A stretch of DNA of 64,000 nt from Hirschia litorea (lineage in GTDB: Bacteria > Pseudomonadota > Alphaproteobacteria > Caulobacterales > Hyphomonadaceae): contig NZ_JBHTBR010000005.1 in assembly GCF_042665075.1 (NCBI RefSeq), forward strand, positions 930,001 through 994,000. Direction: 5' to 3'. The translations under genes and the position numbers were made by a program. Every line of letters begins with the position of its first letter. Within the stretch, counting starts at the first letter, position 1. This document shows, piece by piece, positions 26,701 through 35,386 of this stretch. The notes under the pieces were generated by a model. That model was given only the letters and a program-made list of their open reading frames with translations, was not told the DNA's origin and ran no database searches.

Positions 26701-26770
26701 TTTTTTTTGAAATAAAAACAAATGCTTAACTAAAATTTGAAAACGAATGTAGGTCCGGCTTTTAGTTTAT

Positions 26771-26820
26771 TGTTGCCGTTTGTTGCCAAAAATGGTTTTT
26801 AAATTTGTACAATTGGCAAC
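26771..26820. repeat. Repeated TGTTGCC sites at left end of island
   Basis: Two direct copies of TGTTGCC at 26771 and 26781 (ten-base spacing, one helical turn) and an inverted GGCAAC at 26815. The second copy is part of TGTTGCCAAA, which recurs exactly at 34481-34490 near the integrase end. The spacing and placement fit arm-type binding sites of a tyrosine integrase or excisionase. Function inferred. Confidence 0.45.
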
Positions 26821-26855
26821 CAAAGTTCAAATGTCTTTTAGTTTTGTAAAGCTGA

Positions 26856-27743
26856 CTAAGTGGAGCGAGAAAGCATATCGTTTCGGTAATCAAGGTTACT
26901 TTTGGCGATTTCCTTTTTTTGTATCGCGGCATTGAATGCTTCAGTCCAGCGTGCGCTTTTCAATTCTACTTCTTTTTCTTCTACTAAAATTTCTTTTAAA
27001 GCAGCGCAAAATTCATTCCATTCTTCATCACTCAATTTTTGAGGTAGTCGGCAATAAGAAGTGCATTCGGTTAAGAAACTTTCATCGTGGATCTCATCCA
27101 TATAAAGGTCTTGATTAATTTCAAGACGCATGTCTAGGACATCATTTTTCCACTCATGGAAAAACTTGTTCCTTTGATTTTGCATTATAACCCGAGAATA
27201 AAAAGCCATTGCGCTTTCGCTTTTTTTACGATTATTATGGAAATAGGTTTCCCATTCTGGGTTTTCGGAAATCTGCCAAGGACGATATTCAATTAGTTCG
27301 TTTATATTCATATCTTCGAACTGTTTGTTTGGCTTAATTTTTTGTCCGTCGATGTTTTCAGTATCCGACCATCCCACTGACCTTCTTCTACGCATTGTGC
27401 CTTCATTTTGTGACGTAATTTCCGACCAGTGCTTCAATGTGAGCGTTTTACCTTGGAGTTCTGTATATTGGTTTCCCTCATAGGTAAGACTTACAGTATT
27501 TTTTCTGTTTTTTGTCTGCAGGTATTTAGATGCCCATCTTACATTGCCTGGGCCGTATTCCGTATTGGTCGTATCTATTCTATCGAGAGTGTCAGTAGGG
27601 TTCGTTTTGCGGCCCATAAATCCCACGAAACTATCAAAGTCTTGAAATAAAGGATGTACAGTATATTCTGTAGTACTACATCTCTGTAACATCGCTTTCC
27701 ATGAGTTGTATTCTAATGGATAATCAGCCTTGTTTATGTTCAC
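26856..27743 (-). CDS. Phage-type protein with LDRID/RWA motif
   Basis: About 295 residues. The N-terminal part carries a pattern common in phage and island proteins: YNSWKAMLQRCS, a (D)F..FVGFMG block, LDRIDTTNTEYGPGNVRWA and then QTKNRKN, followed by a KHWSEIT...MRRRRSVGWSDTE unit. Such proteins are often annotated as HNH- or AP2-associated DNA-binding proteins, but no full HNH nuclease core is visible here. The C-terminal 150 residues are charged and unassigned. A GTG at 27743 is preferred because the longer frame runs through a hairpin that looks non-coding; the start remains uncertain. No partner gene is adjacent. Confidence 0.55.
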   Translation of the reverse strand: MNINKADYPLEYNSWKAMLQRCSTTEYTVHPLFQDFDSFVGFMGRKTNPTDTLDRIDTTNTEYGPGNVRWASKYLQTKNRKNTVSLTYEGNQYTELQGKTLTLKHWSEITSQNEGTMRRRRSVGWSDTENIDGQKIKPNKQFEDMNINELIEYRPWQISENPEWETYFHNNRKKSESAMAFYSRVIMQNQRNKFFHEWKNDVLDMRLEINQDLYMDEIHDESFLTECTSYCRLPQKLSDEEWNEFCAALKEILVEEKEVELKSARWTEAFNAAIQKKEIAKSNLDYRNDMLSRST

Positions 27744-27775
27744 TTCCGAGCCCCCAGAACTGTTCGTTCGTTTCC

Positions 27776-27793
27776 TATTCGCTTGAGCGAATA
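27776..27793. repeat. Perfect hairpin upstream of phage-type gene
   Basis: TATTCGC, four bases, GCGAATA. Flanking CGTTC and GAACG extend the dyad with mismatches. It lies about 33 bases before the GTG at 27743 on the minus strand, where an operator or leader hairpin would act. Confidence 0.45.
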
Positions 27794-28150
27794 GTACAGT
27801 GAACGAATACTTTACCTTAATTATAAACCCACCTAGCAAAACTCATGCCGTGTGAGATAGTGTTGGTATTATGTTTGATTGAAGTGAGAAAAATTGCCTT
27901 TCCGAGTAATGCGCTAACTGATAATTGGATATCAATTATCCCTACCATATTGAAAATTATCTGAAGGCTTAAGATTCGTTTCTTCGTTTGATCAAAAACG
28001 TTGTTGTGAACTTCTCTCGGATTGCTCCTTATGGGTATACCCCAACGGGGCAAGTAAATGGTGCAATATACATGTACCAATAGAGTTCACTTTTTAATTT
28101 TGGGACGTATGTTACCATAGGTCTAAACCCTATTGGAACAAGAGGATCAG
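27794..28150. other. Non-coding region upstream of serine recombinase
   Basis: About 360 AT-rich bases without a credible gene. It contains the palindrome GGGTATACCC at 28033-28042 followed by CCCC-AAC-GGGG, and an inverted pair CCAATAG (28077) and CTATTGG (28130) just ahead of the recombinase start. Small resolvases normally bind a res region with dyads immediately upstream of their gene, so this is a candidate res site. Confidence 0.35.
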
Positions 28151-28690
28151 ATGACCCAAATTGGATATGCACGCGTAAGTTCTTCCGGTCAGTGTACCCG
28201 GGTACAGCTTGAGGCGCTGGAAGCAGCAGGATGTGAAATTGTTAGAGAAGAGAAGGCAAGTGGTACATCAACCCAGAAAAGGCCTGAGCTTCAATCTATA
28301 ATGGACTTCATCCGCCAAGGAGATACTCTTGTTGTAACACGTATCGATCGTCTGGCGCGTTCTATCTCAGACCTACAAGATATTATGAAGACCCTAAAAT
28401 CAAAGGGCGCATCCTTGCGTGCTACTGAGCAGCCAATCGATACTACATCAGCGGCGGGAAAAGCCTTTGTGGATATGCTGGGAGTGTTTGCCGAGTTCGA
28501 GACCAACCTTCGCAAAGAGCGCCAAATGGAAGGCATCGCCAAAGCAAAAGTCGCAGGTGTTTATAAGGGACGCAAACCTAGTGTTGATGCAGATGCGATT
28601 AAACGTTTAACTGAAGAAGGCATGGGAGCTTCTGACATTGCAAAACGAATGGGAATAGGACGTTCTAGTGTTTACAGGGCGTTGAGATAA
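28151..28690 (+). CDS. Serine recombinase (small resolvase/invertase)
   Basis: A 179-residue resolvase-type site-specific recombinase. The nucleophile Ser is in IGYARVSSSGQ, the catalytic Arg block is VVTRIDRLARSISDL, and the E-helix and the C-terminal helix-turn-helix (AIKRLTEEGMGASDIAKRMGIGRSSVYRAL) are complete. Related proteins resolve transposon cointegrates, resolve plasmid dimers or invert DNA segments. The ATG at 28151 has AGAGGA six bases upstream; the ATG at 28133 does not. No transposase gene is next to it. It probably belongs to a plasmid- or transposon-derived piece of the island. Confidence 0.9.
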   Translation: MTQIGYARVSSSGQCTRVQLEALEAAGCEIVREEKASGTSTQKRPELQSIMDFIRQGDTLVVTRIDRLARSISDLQDIMKTLKSKGASLRATEQPIDTTSAAGKAFVDMLGVFAEFETNLRKERQMEGIAKAKVAGVYKGRKPSVDADAIKRLTEEGMGASDIAKRMGIGRSSVYRALR

Positions 28691-28805
28691 CAACCGTAAT
28701 GATTATTGAAGAAATAACTCATCTATATCTTTAACCGATGCTGCTAACACGATTAGTTTAAATCTAAGGCTTTCCTTATGCTTTTTATGATGAAGTTCGG
28801 TGTGG

Positions 28806-31688
28806 CTACTCAAGCAGTTTTGATATGAGCATATCCCATGATTGACCAGAATGCAGCTCGTACCAATCGTTCCAGTGTTCGGTCATAGGTGCCAATGCTG
28901 CTTGAACTCGGAAATAACTGGCGGGATTTAGGTCCAGACGCTGGATAACTTCAGGGCCTAAGGTACCAATTCTTTTGCGTCCGTATTCCAGAAGACCTCG
29001 CCAAGGGTCGTGCGGTTCACAAAGTTGCTCAAACCTGGCGTGGACTACGTTTGCCAAATGTTCGAAAGTTTTAGCCTCTGCAAGCTCGTTGAGCCGTCGC
29101 TCAAAAATCGAATGCGTGGCTGCGTCGATCAAATGATCTGCTGCAAAGCGAAGAAATGACACTTCTTGTCCGAGTGGGTGCGACAGCAAGATGTCTGCAT
29201 CTTCTGTATCCAGCACCTTACCACTCCTTGCCAAATAATGAGTGAGGAAATCTGCACTATCGAAGATTGTCTTTGTCGTACTCTGGCAAACGCGTGTAGC
29301 CGTATAGTTGTCCGGTAAATTTTCATCGAGCAATGCTAGTAACGACTGCTCCTCTCTGGCCAATCGATTGGTTTCGGCCAACACAAGAAAAATTTTTCTT
29401 CCAGACCGTAAACACCAATGATTTAGTTCATCTAGAATGTCGCAAGTGAATGAGATTGAGCCGATGTTAACACAACTACCGCCCACATTACGTGTAGTTC
29501 TTTGTTTGAAATCTAAAAGGCGTTTGTTGAATGTTTGGAGCGGTGAGGCCGCATCTTCCAATGCAAAAAAATGTTCGAACACCAAACAATCAAGTCGCCT
29601 TTTCCGCAATCCAATAAGGCCCGCTGTCGCGTAAGTTTCCCATGACGATACGAAATCGAGAACGCCAGCTTGCATTTCACACGTGTTGCTTGGCATTTTC
29701 GAAGCTGAGTGGAATGCAAACTGCCGGTGCCGCCTTGCTGATGACTGTCCAGTATCGGTTGATGGCACGTGCGGATAATGCTTGTTAATTAGTGTCCATA
29801 ATTTTTCTATTGCAATTTCCACGAAATCATTTTTCATTAGTTCTAATGGGTAACCCCGGGCATTCAGGGTTGAGACTAAAGGTTTATAACGACGGTTGAC
29901 ACTGATTGCACGTTGGTTTGAGAACAGTTTAGTTTTGCTTCTGGCAAAAACCAGTGCTGAAGAATTCAAGGTGTTTGGTTTCAACATTGAAAACGTTATT
30001 TCAAGCTCTGTAATGCTCATGCCTGAACTCTTTTTTAACCAAGCATCGTTCGGTGCAAGGTTCGAAAGCGACGCTGCTGACGCAAGGGTACCATATCGCT
30101 TTCCAAGTAGTGCGATAAAAAACGGGTGCGAAGATGCGATCTCACGAAGGCACGAGGCAACTTCACGTGATACGGCAACGTCTGAATGTGGAACACCCCA
30201 ACTCAAATCTACAAAAGATACGGAGACGCCGCGTTCTGATGCGCGACGCTGAAGCTCAGGTAAAGCTTTGCGAGAGAGTGCGACACGTTCACTCTTGAAG
30301 TCTTTAAAGGTCGAAGAAATAAATATATTGACCGCTCTTCCAGTAAAGGTTGTGACAGGATCAACCGGATCAAATACAATATTTTTGATTAAAGTGCCTT
30401 CACCGCGAAAGAGTGGACGAACAAATTCCCCGATGAATTTATCCTCGGAGTTGGCAAAAATAACCGGTGCTTTAATTAGAGCCCCGCCTGAAATCAAGGT
30501 TTCTTCCGCGGCGTTCATAAGGCGATTCTGGTCGAAAATAGGCTCAGCTTCCGGATAGCGCCCTGGCCCAACGATCACGCGGTGGGTGATACCGTTTTTA
30601 CTAGCGACAATGTGGGGGGCGGAATTCGCCTCGCTTGTCGAGCTCTCAATCGCGAAGCCGTCGTCTTTCAACCTAGACTTAACTATCTGGATTGCGAAGT
30701 CGAGTAATTCCCAATCCGAAATTTCGATAAGCTCACGTAAATCGAAGTCCTTCTCAGCAATTAATCGATCATTACGAGCGTCGAACAGTGACATGGATAC
30801 CAATATTGGGTCGTCAATGTGTAAGTCGCCCGCTTCTAAATTGAAATGGAGGTTGGTGTCTTCCGTTTCGTTGTGAGTTTGACCGCAGATATGGATGTTA
30901 GCAGTTAGCATGCAGCGAGCGACTATCGGCACCCCCCGCATGGCCTCTGCCAAATCGATAAGCCTTTTGCGGTGCTCCATATCGAATTCGGTGAGGTTGT
31001 TATTTGACCAAAGTGCCTCGATATAGATTAAGCCAAGTTGATTTTGAAATCGCATTGACAAATGGTGAGTGGGATCCGGACCACAGAGATGATCAAGCCC
31101 TTGCCATCCTCTTTGAACCAAGGCGTTCCATACCTTGGATTTAGCAAAATCCAGCAGTCTAGGAGTGGCAAGCATTAAGCGCGCCTGCGGGTCGTTTTCC
31201 TTGAAACGTTGGCCTAAATATAGCTTACGCCCTTCAGTATCTGTGAAATAGGGAAGCTCGGTTTCTTCATCGACTTTTAACTCGTCGCTCGAGACTGAAT
31301 GGAACGTATACTTATTTTCAGAGCTCCAATTTTTGGGAGCTGCCATAGGCAGGGAAGGAGCGCCATGTAGATTTGCCGTTTTATTGCCTTTGTCATCTAT
31401 GACGACGTCCAGCCAAGTGCAGGATGATGTGGTTCCATGGATTTGGTCGACTACCGTAAAATCGATTGCTGCACCGTTTCTGATGTGTCGAAAGCCTTCG
31501 CGTTCTAGGCTTCTCACAAAAACTTCAACATCAGTTGGCGTCATAAATCCAGCAGCCGCAAGTAGTCCATCAGATCGGTAGGTTTGATTGGGTACTGCAG
31601 CTTCAAAGGCGCGAAGCCCACCAGGCAGTTTCTTATCAATTACGTCGACCTTTACGACTACGGTAATAGCCTCAATCAGAACGCTCAT
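28806..31688 (-). CDS. Large DUF4062 protein with degenerate NACHT-like region
   Basis: 960 residues. Residues 1-95 form a distinct N-terminal domain (MSVLIEAITVVVKVDVIDKK, then DFTVVDQIHGTTSSCTWLDV). Residues 280-440 are unassigned mixed alpha/beta sequence. Residues about 451-570 are a DUF4062 domain: VNIFISSTFKDFKSERVAL, DLSWGVPHSD, HPFFIALLGKRYG, SITELEI. In eukaryotic and bacterial relatives DUF4062 precedes a NACHT/STAND ATPase. Here 690-890 follows the same order, but the P-loop is unrecognisable (GLIGLRKRR) and the Walker B position reads FLVLAETNRL without the acidic pair. A winged-helix-like stretch (SHPLGQEVSFLRFAADHL) follows. No signal peptide. A defence or sensor role is inferred only from fold and island context. 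Confidence 0.7.
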   Translation of the reverse strand: MSVLIEAITVVVKVDVIDKKLPGGLRAFEAAVPNQTYRSDGLLAAAGFMTPTDVEVFVRSLEREGFRHIRNGAAIDFTVVDQIHGTTSSCTWLDVVIDDKGNKTANLHGAPSLPMAAPKNWSSENKYTFHSVSSDELKVDEETELPYFTDTEGRKLYLGQRFKENDPQARLMLATPRLLDFAKSKVWNALVQRGWQGLDHLCGPDPTHHLSMRFQNQLGLIYIEALWSNNNLTEFDMEHRKRLIDLAEAMRGVPIVARCMLTANIHICGQTHNETEDTNLHFNLEAGDLHIDDPILVSMSLFDARNDRLIAEKDFDLRELIEISDWELLDFAIQIVKSRLKDDGFAIESSTSEANSAPHIVASKNGITHRVIVGPGRYPEAEPIFDQNRLMNAAEETLISGGALIKAPVIFANSEDKFIGEFVRPLFRGEGTLIKNIVFDPVDPVTTFTGRAVNIFISSTFKDFKSERVALSRKALPELQRRASERGVSVSFVDLSWGVPHSDVAVSREVASCLREIASSHPFFIALLGKRYGTLASAASLSNLAPNDAWLKKSSGMSITELEITFSMLKPNTLNSSALVFARSKTKLFSNQRAISVNRRYKPLVSTLNARGYPLELMKNDFVEIAIEKLWTLINKHYPHVPSTDTGQSSARRHRQFAFHSASKMPSNTCEMQAGVLDFVSSWETYATAGLIGLRKRRLDCLVFEHFFALEDAASPLQTFNKRLLDFKQRTTRNVGGSCVNIGSISFTCDILDELNHWCLRSGRKIFLVLAETNRLAREEQSLLALLDENLPDNYTATRVCQSTTKTIFDSADFLTHYLARSGKVLDTEDADILLSHPLGQEVSFLRFAADHLIDAATHSIFERRLNELAEAKTFEHLANVVHARFEQLCEPHDPWRGLLEYGRKRIGTLGPEVIQRLDLNPASYFRVQAALAPMTEHWNDWYELHSGQSWDMLISKLLE

Positions 31689-32162
31689 TCCGCGCCTCAG
31701 TTAATTATTTTACAGCGGGAGCAGACTTCTCTCTGCTGTAATAAATACATGGCATCGTAGCCTTTATTAATAAAACAGCAAGGCTTCAAACCCGAGTGTG
31801 CAGAAGCCGATCAAAAGCCCATCGAGCAATTTCGAGTTAGCTTAAACCAAGGTTGCCGATAAGAATGTAATCTAGCTCCAACCACATCACCTTCAGGAGA
31901 AAGAGTGTAGGACTATCCTCATAAAAGATCTCTTTATCAAACTTTAGTCTAACGTAATTCAAACACCTTTGTGCCGTTCACAGCTTCAGTAAGTTCTTGC
32001 AGAATTGGACCATTCCATCAATCTTAGGCTGTATTTGCAAGTTCAGGAAATAATGATGCCAATTGTTCAAAAAAGTTGGAAGAATTTCTTGTCTTTAAAA
32101 AACAACGATAAATATTTGGGTATTACAATGTTTCCAAATCAATTTTTGTTTAAGGCTATAAA
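31689..32162. other. Intergenic region with possible decayed coding remnants
   Basis: 474 AT-rich bases between the divergent starts of the DUF4062 and HNH genes. No intact gene is seen. On the minus strand, short stretches in changing frames read like protein (for example EQLASLFPELANTA and LTEAVNGTKVFELR, the latter like RelE/HigB-type toxins) but are broken by stops and frame changes, so at most this is a dead gene fragment. Confidence 0.3.
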
Positions 32163-32909
32163 GTGATAAAAAAGTTGTACTGCTCACCACTTACTAAACA
32201 TGATATTAACGGAAGACCACAGATTAGGTTCAACAAAGATCTGGAGAACAAGTTACCATCGGATGCGATTGGTGGTTCCACATTGAACGAATTTGCCAAA
32301 ACGCCATTATTGTTTTTGTGGGATGATCAATCTGTCGAAATGGATATGCCTACAAACACTAGTGATAAGTTGAGGAGATTTTTTCGACCGAAAAGCAGAG
32401 GTTTTTACAAAAGTTTCTTTAATAGTTTTGGAGCTCAACCCGGAGATGTTGTCGTCTTGGAGCAGCTCGGAAGCCACAAATTCCGATTACATTTAGAGAA
32501 ACCAGATGGCACATATGTATCTGCGCGAGGACCTGCAAAAGATATCTATGAGCGTATCGATAATTGGGCTCGATGCAAGACGCGTCCTGCGCAATATAAA
32601 TTCCGGCAAGCTATTGCGAGAAGAGATGGGCTTAAATGTGTTATTAGTGGATGTGAGATTGAGGCTACTCTAGAGGCTGCGCACTTGCATCAGCGAGGAG
32701 AAGGCGGAAATGACACCCCTGTAAACGGGGTAATTATGAGAGCAGATATACACAAACTATTTGACGCCCATCTTCTGACAATAAGCCAACAGGGTAAGGT
32801 TTCAATAAATCCCGGTATTGATGACCTAACATACAGCGCTTTTGAGGATATACAGATTAAGACAGGAGCCGATCTAAAATATCTTAGTCTGCGCTATGCT
32901 AATAGGTAA
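32163..32909 (+). CDS. HNH_2-type endonuclease with N-terminal DNA-binding-like domain
   Basis: A 248-residue protein. The C-terminal half is an HNH_2 nuclease: AIARRDGLKCVISGCEIEAT, the central AAHLHQRGEGGNDTPVNGV and MRADIHKLFDAHLLTI, giving the His-Asn-His set. The N-terminal 130 residues (FFRPKSRGFYKSFFNSFGA, QPGDVVVLEQLG) look like a B3/EcoRII-N-like beta-barrel that could recognise specific or modified DNA (inference). Together this resembles a modification-dependent or stand-alone restriction enzyme; no methyltransferase is in the island. Start GTG at 32163 with AAGG eight bases upstream. It converges on the integrase gene with one base between stops. Confidence 0.75.
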   Translation: MIKKLYCSPLTKHDINGRPQIRFNKDLENKLPSDAIGGSTLNEFAKTPLLFLWDDQSVEMDMPTNTSDKLRRFFRPKSRGFYKSFFNSFGAQPGDVVVLEQLGSHKFRLHLEKPDGTYVSARGPAKDIYERIDNWARCKTRPAQYKFRQAIARRDGLKCVISGCEIEATLEAAHLHQRGEGGNDTPVNGVIMRADIHKLFDAHLLTISQQGKVSINPGIDDLTYSAFEDIQIKTGADLKYLSLRYANR

Positions 32910-32910
32910 A

Positions 32911-34011
32911 TTACACTTCAAATACCCCGGTACGCTCGCTTTCCTGTCTTGCGTGGATGTAGACTTCTTGCGTTACACGTGAGCCTGGCACGTGTCCAAG
33001 ACGGGCTTGTAGTATGGGCTCTGGTAGCCCTTTCATTGCTTGCCAGGTCGAATGCGCTTTGCGCAACATATGAAGCGTAATATGCATTATTTCACCATTT
33101 CGACGGATGTCTGCTCTTGTGACGGCTCTTTTGATAGCCTTTTTCATATCGTGACGTTTCTTACCGTCTCGGCCAGGGAAAACTAATCCTGTTGTTCTTT
33201 TAATCTTGTTCAGTTCCTGCACTAAGTTCGTAGAAATTGGAATGGATCTATAGCTGCTCTCGTTTTTTGCTTCATGTCCTGTTTCAACATGTGGACGAAT
33301 ATGAACAACGCAGCTATTGAAACCAATGTCTTGCCACTCTAGTCCGAACACTTCAGATTTTCTGCATCCGGTTTCGGCAAAAAAACGGAAAACTAAGCTG
33401 TTTTCTTCAGACATTTGGGCTGCAATAGCTCTGATTTCTCCTAGGGTAGGTAGTTCCATATGTTTTCGTTTTACGGGTATGCTTTTAAATTTAGGAATAT
33501 GGGTGCATAGATCTTTGTCTTTTGCCCAGAGAAGGATTTGTTTTAACAATGCTGTCTCTGAGTTAATCGTAGGGGCAGACTTGGCAAGATCGCGGCGTTT
33601 TTCCTGATAGCTCAAAATTTGTATTGAAGAGATTGTGTTGATATCTGAGGTATTAAAAAAGGAAAGTAATGCCCGTAATTGATAAGCGTTAGTGTCTAGG
33701 GATGAGGCGCGTTTCATGCCTACGTTCACCTCACGTATTTGTTCTTCCATCCATAGCTCTGAGAGTTCGCTGAATGAAAGGCCTAGCGCTACGCCGACTT
33801 GGCTGGATCGGATAACATTTTTTATGGATGCACTTCTATCATGCTTTTTAGCATAATTTATTGCGTCAGCTTTTGTTTTGAAAAGTCTCCGCTCTCGCTT
33901 CCCTTCTTGTGACAGGGGAGGCGGGATATCAACTTGCCAGCTTCCAGAGAGGGTCCCATTTCTCCTATGAGGACGTATAGCGATTTTTCCGATATTAACC
34001 GTTTTTGCCAT
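32911..34011 (-). CDS. Tyrosine-type site-specific integrase
   Basis: A 366-residue phage-type integrase. The N-terminal arm-binding region (about 1-65) and core-binding SAM-like domain (about 75-170) precede the catalytic domain. The conserved residues are Arg in ETGCRKSEVFGL, His-x-x-Arg in LHMLRKAH, His in ARLGHVPGS and the nucleophile Tyr in TQEVYIHA. It catalyses integration and excision of the element. The ATG overlaps the end of the excisionase-like gene by 17 bases, so both come from one transcript read leftward. All catalytic residues are present, so it may be active. Confidence 0.92.
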   Translation of the reverse strand: MAKTVNIGKIAIRPHRRNGTLSGSWQVDIPPPLSQEGKRERRLFKTKADAINYAKKHDRSASIKNVIRSSQVGVALGLSFSELSELWMEEQIREVNVGMKRASSLDTNAYQLRALLSFFNTSDINTISSIQILSYQEKRRDLAKSAPTINSETALLKQILLWAKDKDLCTHIPKFKSIPVKRKHMELPTLGEIRAIAAQMSEENSLVFRFFAETGCRKSEVFGLEWQDIGFNSCVVHIRPHVETGHEAKNESSYRSIPISTNLVQELNKIKRTTGLVFPGRDGKKRHDMKKAIKRAVTRADIRRNGEIMHITLHMLRKAHSTWQAMKGLPEPILQARLGHVPGSRVTQEVYIHARQESERTGVFEV

Positions 34012-34435
34012 TAGTTTTTGTACTTTTTTGGCTTTGTTTTAAGAACAAGACTGGATCGAAAGTGTTGGTAGGGGGCGAAGCTGGATTTGGAGTGGCGTTG
34101 GCAACAGTTGGAAAGAACTTCGATTTGTAGGAGATGTAGTTGATTACGTCTTGTCTGAGATAAACACTGCGCCGTCCAATTTTTGCAGGTGAGAGGTGGG
34201 CTTTAGGTATACGTCTGACTGTTTGCACCGAGCACCCTAGTAGCTCTGCAACATTCTCTACATATAAGCGGTCGTCACTTGTGCTAGTGAAACGAGATGG
34301 GTCTTTTTTGCGCTCCTCGCTGAGACGAGAATGCCTGATTTTGTTCGCTTCTATTTCATTTTCGATTGCCAATTCTGGCCCTCGAACGCGAGGTTTACGG
34401 GTTCTACCGATAGCAGGTTGTGATTGATCAGTCAT
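33995..34435 (-). CDS. Excisionase-like helix-turn-helix protein
   Basis: A 146-residue basic protein. After a charged N-terminal segment (TRKPRVRGPELAIENEIEA) comes a MerR-type winged helix of the HTH_17/excisionase class: RLYVENVAELLGCSVQTVRR...IGRRSVYLRQDVINYI. The tail is Pro/Lys-rich. Overlap with the integrase gene and position at the island end indicate a recombination directionality factor or integrase regulator. The ATG at 34435 is chosen for GAGGAG just upstream; the ATG at 34534 has none. The repeat TGCCAAATGTTGCCAAA lies 37 to 55 bases upstream, a likely binding site. Confidence 0.8.
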   Translation of the reverse strand: MTDQSQPAIGRTRKPRVRGPELAIENEIEANKIRHSRLSEERKKDPSRFTSTSDDRLYVENVAELLGCSVQTVRRIPKAHLSPAKIGRRSVYLRQDVINYISYKSKFFPTVANATPNPASPPTNTFDPVLFLKQSQKSTKTNGKNG

Positions 34436-34471
34436 GTCGCTCCTCTTATTTAGAAGAGACCATTCAAATTT

Positions 34472-34490
34472 AATGCCAAATGTTGCCAAA
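34472..34490. repeat. TGCCAAA/TGTTGCCAAA repeats at right end of island
   Basis: ATGCCAAA at 34473-34480 followed directly by TGTTGCCAAA at 34481-34490. The second is an exact copy of the ten bases at 26781-26790 beside tRNA-Val. It stands just before the excisionase-like gene, where arm or regulatory sites of integrase systems lie. Confidence 0.45.
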
Positions 34491-34614
34491 TTTGAGTAAA
34501 CAACGACATAGGTTGTCAGAAATTCTAGATACATAACTTATTCCAATATTATATATGTATCTGTTTATATTGCTTTTTTGTCTAGGGTGTAAGGGGTGTT
34601 AGTAAATAGTCCAG

Positions 34615-35316
34615 ATGCAGAAAAATCAAGAAATTTCAACGCGTATACCTATCGTTGCGTTGACTGCAAATGCATTAAAAGGGGATCGTGAAAAGTGCTT
34701 AGATGCAGGCATGTCTGACTACATGACAAAACCTGTTCAGAAGGCGCAGTTACAGGCAACTATGTTTAAATTTTTCAAAAAATCAAATTCAGAAAAAAAC
34801 GCTTCGATTGATGAGACGCAGCAATCATCTACGCCTATTGTTCAAAAGGTCGAGGAAAAGGTTGAAACTATTATTCTACCTGAGGGCATAGTGGTTGCAG
34901 ACCTTATAGACCAGCCTGCTGTGGACGAAGCGCGGCAACTCCTTAAAGAAAAGTATGAAACGATTGTTCCTCTCTTTGTGCAGAACACCAAAGAAATGAT
35001 ATCTCAGGTTAAAGTTGCTTTGGATAGCAATGAGCTGGAGCAAATTATTCGACCAGCACATTCCTTGAAATCTAGTGCAAAGCAGATGGGGGCAATTGGG
35101 CTAGCTACGCGCGCTAAATCCCTTGAAGCCTTTGCCAAAGAGATTGTTCAGAAGGGGGCAATCAATGATAGAGATACGCGTACCGCGCTTTTAGAACATG
35201 CTGAAGAGTTGGAGCAATTGGTGGATATAAGTGGTAAGTTGTTATTGGTGAAACCAATGTCTGCCTCAACTCACTCTCCTGTTTCAGCGACGGGTGACCT
35301 ACGCAAAGCGGTCTAG
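34615..35316 (+). pseudogene. C-terminal fragment of hybrid sensor kinase (partial REC plus HPt)
   Basis: 233 residues that begin in the middle of a receiver domain: TRIPIVALTANALKGDREKC and LDAGMSDYMTKPV are the end of REC (the conserved Lys is present), while the phospho-acceptor Asp and the whole kinase part are missing. A linker and an HPt domain follow, with the phospho-accepting His in IRPAHSLKSSAKQMGA. In-frame TAA at 34603-34605 closes the frame upstream, and no ribosome site precedes the ATG. The gene was probably cut by the island or by a deletion at its edge. An isolated HPt could still be expressed, but this is doubtful. Confidence 0.75.
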
Positions 35317-35386
35317 GTGTGAATTGGGGGCGTTTCCTGTAATTGAAAGGCGTGATATGTGAGAGTATCGCACCTTTGTGTAGGGA

